From Diorhabda sublineata (lineage: Eukaryota; Arthropoda; Insecta; Coleoptera; Chrysomelidae): a stretch of 64,000 nt of DNA. A program made the position numbers and the translations under genes. Under the pieces are notes generated by a model that ran no database searches, had not been told where the DNA came from, and saw only the letters and a program-made list of their open reading frames with translations. The DNA lies in contig NC_079474.1 in assembly GCF_026230105.1 (NCBI RefSeq), forward strand, positions 34,920,294-34,984,293, given 5' to 3'. Shown piece by piece: positions 60,409 to 64,000 of the stretch (the first letter of the stretch is position 1; every line of letters begins with the position of its first letter).

Positions 60409-62980
60409 TTACGTTCGGGGTGGAAATATAAACCCTTGAGGGGTATACGGCCAAGAAGGGGGAGGAGTTGGGGGATAAACATAAGGAGAGGATTGCACGT
60501 AAGGAACTTCGACTGGGGGGGTGTAAAGAACTGGCGTTGTTGGCAATAACACTTCGGTCACTTCCTGTTGCGCAGGAGGTGGGGGTGCTCCAGTGTACAA
60601 TATAGAAGTTCCTAAATGAAGAAAATCAAAACTAAATCGATTTAACTAAAAAAAAAGTAGTTTTATGTTTAACACGAATAGAAACATATGAGCCAGTCCG
60701 GTACTGTTGTTTGTTTACATTTTCGAGCTAAAAAATTTATATAAATATAAATAGGAAAAGTTGTACCGGGTGGGCAAATAAAATTATAATTACAAGGGAA
60801 AAACGAAAAGTGTGGAAATTATTTTAAGAATTTCAGGTCCGTATTTGAAAATATGGAATTAAAATTTCAAAATTTACTCAATTAAGTGGCACTTTATTTA
60901 TATACGATAATTGATATCTTCAACAAATTTTGCCCATTTTTCATTACACAACCATCTCTTTAAATAAGAAATAGGGGAGAGTGGGAACATGCTTTAAGAA
61001 CCCGGTTCTGCTTAGCCGAGTTATCTTACGAAATGTAAACATGGATAAAAATTTTTCCAGTGAATGAAAGCTTAAATTATACGTAAAAACGTACATGTTT
61101 GTCAAACAATAGCATAGGTAGATAAAACTTGGAAGTTTATTTTTCTAGCCACCCACATTTCCAGACCTAACTTACTTGGATTTTCATTTGTAGGGTCGAA
61201 TGAAAGATCTCTTTTAGACAAATAGAACTACGATAAGAGATGATACGATTGTGAGAATACGACAGGCGACACAAAGTATTTCAATGGTATAAAATGAAAA
61301 ATTCTCGTCTTGTACATGTTTCCTAAGATATCTCGAAACGAAAAAAAGATATCGACATGCTATTTTCGCTAATATAATGTTAATTTAGTTTATTTTTAAA
61401 AGACTTACTCAAAATTTTATGCTTTTATTTAAATGTGTAAAGATAAATCACAATCTCTAAAATATTTATAACAACGCCATCACAGCATTCACGTAAGTAA
61501 TTATATTGCTTGGAATCTATTTTGTATTTATAAAAAAATTTCTTTCGAACTACATCGAGTTTTTAAAAATCCGATAAGCAGAACCGGACTTACAAGCATT
61601 TTTTCATTAAAATGTTCCCACTCACCCCCATCACTTATTTAAAGAGATAGACTAAAACTTGCATAATGAAAAATGGACAGAATTAGTTGAGAAATCGATT
61701 ATCGTACATAAAATGCAACTTAATTGGGAAAATTTTGCAAAAACTTGCTTTTTTAATTCTATATTTTCATAGTGGTGGACTTAAAATTGGAGAATCTTCG
61801 TGGTTATGGTATCAAAATGTTCCATTTAACGTATTTGTTGAAAAAAAATATAGTAAAAGTAGTTGAATTGGAAATTTCTAGTCATTTTACGGCTTTAAAT
61901 AGCGAAAGAATATTTTTCGCAAAAATTTTTCATATTTTACTTAAAATAACAAAACAATTTAGAAAAAGAAAATTTTTTTGTAATACTTGGCAAAAATTCT
62001 TTCAAACAACATCAAGTTTATTAAAATCGAATAAGCAGAACCGGACTTACAGGCATTTGTTCATAATAAAGTTTCCACTCTCCCCCATCTCTTATTTAAA
62101 GAGATAAACTAAAACTTGTGGAACGAAATTCACACAGAATTTATTGAAAAATTCGATTATTATATATATAACACCAATTAATTGGTAGATTTAAAAAAAA
62201 AAATTTTTTCAATTTTATATTTTCAAATCCTCCCACCAATAATTGTGAAAATAATTTCCACGTGTTTCTGTTTTAAATTTTTTTCTCTAAAGCTGTAAAA
62301 TAATTCGTCCTACGGTCACTCATAATTGCCCACCCAGTACAACGTTTCCTTATTTACATAAATTTCAGTTTAGTATTTCGATAATGTAAACAAACAACAG
62401 TACCGGACTGGCTTAACATGAAAATATTTTTATTAAATCAAGTACCAAGATTATTTCACTTTTTCTCGACCTTGAGACTAATTTTAAAATGTGACAACGT
62501 TGTTTATACCCCTTTTTATTATTTTCACTAATTTATAAAAATAAAATGAGAGTTTAAATAGAAAATTGTTTGAAATTGGGAAGGAATGTTTACGTTACCT
62601 TGTCCCATCTGTGGTACTTGCACCATAGGCGAGTATGGTTCGATGGGTGTACACGTGGTGCAATGTTGCGTGTAACAAACCGCCGTTTCCGGTTGTTGGA
62701 CATAATTGGAGTTAACAGTTTCGGTTGTACGAAAATTGTTGTTATCGCAATTGTTAGCGATGTCGTTTTTTTGGATAGTTTCTTGTGGTAATTCTTGTTG
62801 GGGGGATTGGGACACTTCGTTGTTGGTTTGTTCTTGTGTTTTGTTTCGCGGTGGCGGAGGTGGTTGTAATTCGAATAACGGGGACGTCCATTGGGGGTAT
62901 GTTTGGTAAGAGTAGTTGTAATAATATGAATAATTATTGTGATCTAAAATGTAAAATATTTTATTCACATCATAACTCAT
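60409..62980 (-). CDS. Pro/Gln/Tyr-rich protein, unknown function (two exons)
   Basis: Exon A (62980 or 62943 to 62599) and exon B (60611-60409) join in phase 1 (donor AAG/GTAACG, acceptor TCATTTAG), giving about 194 aa if ATG 62980 is the start. Exon A has a Tyr/Asn-rich start (NNYSYYYNYSYQTYPQW), a PPPPP run, Gln/Asn/Thr-rich sequence and a CYTQHCTTC cluster. Exon B is rich in Pro/Tyr/Val (YTGAPPPPAQQ, PPTPPPSWPY) and ends GFIFPPRT. This is low-complexity, probably disordered sequence of the kind seen in RNA-binding or adaptor proteins; no domain is recognised. A TTTTAG acceptor at 62944-62949 means exon A might instead begin at 62943 with earlier exons to the right of the window. The intron is occupied by a foldback element. 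Confidence 0.6.
60692..62412. mobile_element. Foldback-type non-autonomous element with long inverted arms
   Basis: Outer ends match perfectly over 30 bp in inverted orientation (60692-60721 and 62383-62412; GCCAGTCCGGTACTGTTG...), and similarity continues inward to the GGTGGGCAA block (about 85 bases in). Further in, the left arm near 60810-61030 is the inverted counterpart of both 61570-61790 and 62030-62250, sharing for example AAGCAGAACCGGACTTAC on the right side. The arms are therefore about 340-390 bp, with an extra inner copy of the right arm about 457 bp before the outer one. No transposase ORF is present; the 61772-62107 ORF merely runs through the arm. The element fills about 1.7 kb of the 1.99-kb intron of the Pro-rich gene. 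No target-site duplication was resolved. Confidence 0.82.
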
Positions 62981-63044
62981 CCCGATTGTTTGAAAAAAAA
63001 AATAAACTTTTATAATAAAAACCCTAGCGAAGCTTTGATCATTT

Positions 63045-64000
63045 TTTTACACCCTGTATCTCAGAAATCATTCAGTAAAATTAGTTCTAGAAAGTTTTCC
63101 CGGGAAATTGGCTCTAAATCATCTGTATTTTGGTCCGTGTGATTTTATAACGCTGCAAAGTTGTTTCTAATATTTATTATTGATTTGTGAAATTTGATAC
63201 CCTGTAACTCAGAAACCACGCGTTTAAATTTGTTCCCGAATTTTACCCATAAAGAAGGATTCTTGATAAGAGTTTTTTCTGAAATACGAGCTCGATATTT
63301 GAAATATTTTAGTCCGTGTGATTTTGTTAAAACTATATAGTTGTATACAGGTTTCAGAATCGATACGTCGAATTTGACACCCTGTAATTCAAAACCGCGC
63401 ATTCAAATTTGTTCCCGATTTTTTTTCTTCAAAAAAAGATTCTTGTGAACAGTTTTTCTGGAATAGGAGCTCGATATTTGTCATATGTTAGTCAGTGTGA
63501 TTTTGTTAAAACTATACTGTTTTGTCTAGGTTTTAAAATTGATAGGTCGCATTGGACTCTGAAACCACGCGTTCAAATTTGTTCTCGATTTTTTTCTGCG
63601 CAGAAGGATTCTTGTAAAAAGTTTTCTAAATCTAATAAATTGATTTGAATATTCATTATTGATATGTCGCATTGGACACCCTGTAACTCAGAAAACACGC
63701 AATTGAATTTGTTCTCGATTTTTTTCTTCAAAGAAGGATTCTTTCAAAGAGTTTTTCTGGAATATGAACTCGATATTATTTTAGTACGGGTGATTTACTA
63801 AATCAACAAAGTTGATTTAAATATTTACTATGAATTTGTGGAATTTGACACTCTGTTACTCAGAAACCATGCATGCAAATTCATTCCCGATTTTTTTCTC
63901 AAGAGAAGGACTCTTTTAAAGAGTTTTTTTGGAAAACGGGCGCGATATTTTTAATATTTTAGTCCATGCGATTTTCTAAATTTGCCAAGTTGATCCCAAA
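63045..64000. repeat. Degenerate tandem array (about 150-180 bp unit) running off the window
   Basis: ACACCCTGTAACTCAGAAAC-type blocks recur near 63050, 63199, 63379, 63553 (reduced), 63677 and 63849. Each is followed by TTTGTTC(C/T)CGATTTTTTTC, GAAGGATTCTT and a GAGCTCGATATTT..TTTTAGTCCGTGTGATTTT block. About six units are visible and the array continues past the right edge. Confidence 0.85.

Noticed and set aside
61772..62107. 111-codon plus-strand ORF
   Set aside because: It runs through the internal and right arms of the foldback element and has no transposase features.
62570..63015. Plus-strand ORFs opposite the Pro-rich exon
   Set aside because: Antisense readings of the Pro/Gln/Tyr-rich exon (Gly/Cys/Val runs mirror the Pro codons).

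Overview
The window is AT-rich (roughly 70% or more by eye), intron-containing animal DNA and most likely comes from an insect. Introns follow the GT..AG rule, intergenic DNA is full of decayed repeats, and the recognisable proteins are arthropod-like: a multi-repeat ciboulot/thymosin-beta protein, SINA/SIAH relatives, RSK and MDM2. An MDM2 homologue argues against Drosophila. A beetle or other non-dipteran insect fits, but the order cannot be fixed from sequence alone. I saw no prokaryotic or organellar features, no tRNA or rRNA, and no CRISPR.

Layout, left to right. 0-1.1 kb: a candidate two-exon gene (minus strand) for a small protein with an N-terminal signal or anchor. 1.1-9.2 kb: gene-poor DNA. 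9.24-11.04 kb: a 1.8-kb P-superfamily-like transposon with two nested inverted repeats at each end and a 274-residue THAP/coiled-coil protein that stops before any catalytic domain. 12.4-19.75 kb: two divergently transcribed SINA/SIAH-family genes, each joining two SIAH modules in one polypeptide. The minus-strand one is open throughout. The plus-strand one has a one-base frame break in its linker. 20-24 kb: no gene, and an array with conserved short cores. 23.95-32.71 kb (minus): a complete p90 ribosomal S6 kinase (RSK) gene in 13 coding exons, about 743 aa, with both kinase domains and all main regulatory sites. 33.84-40.03 kb (plus): an MDM2-type E3 ligase in six exons, about 388 aa, with acidic region, RanBP2-type zinc finger and C-terminal RING but no visible N-terminal p53-binding (SWIB) domain. 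It starts 1.1 kb from RSK, head to head. 40.3-44.2 kb: two large tandem arrays (163-bp and about 108-bp units, the second with a 326-bp higher-order repeat). 44.2-53.3 kb: gene-poor, with a probable upstream exon near 47.1 kb and a 298-bp tandem repeat just before the next gene. 53.28-57.66 kb (plus): a five-repeat thymosin-beta/ciboulot gene whose three middle repeats are each a 114-nt, phase-1 exon; its introns carry an array of a conserved 26-bp core. 58.5-58.9 kb: an unrecognised single-exon ORF. 60.4-62.98 kb (minus): a two-exon Pro/Gln/Tyr-rich protein whose intron is almost filled by a 1.72-kb foldback element. 63.0-64.0 kb: another degenerate tandem array running off the end.

Functionally the neighbours do not form one pathway. 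Ubiquitin ligases are over-represented (two double SIAH-like genes plus MDM2), and RSK is an ERK effector. The most unusual items are the double-SIAH gene pair, the KP-like truncated THAP transposon, the SWIB-less MDM2, and the many local tandem arrays in which a short core is far better conserved than the rest of the unit. Exon junctions were read by eye from splice signals, frame continuity and family similarity; no search was run.
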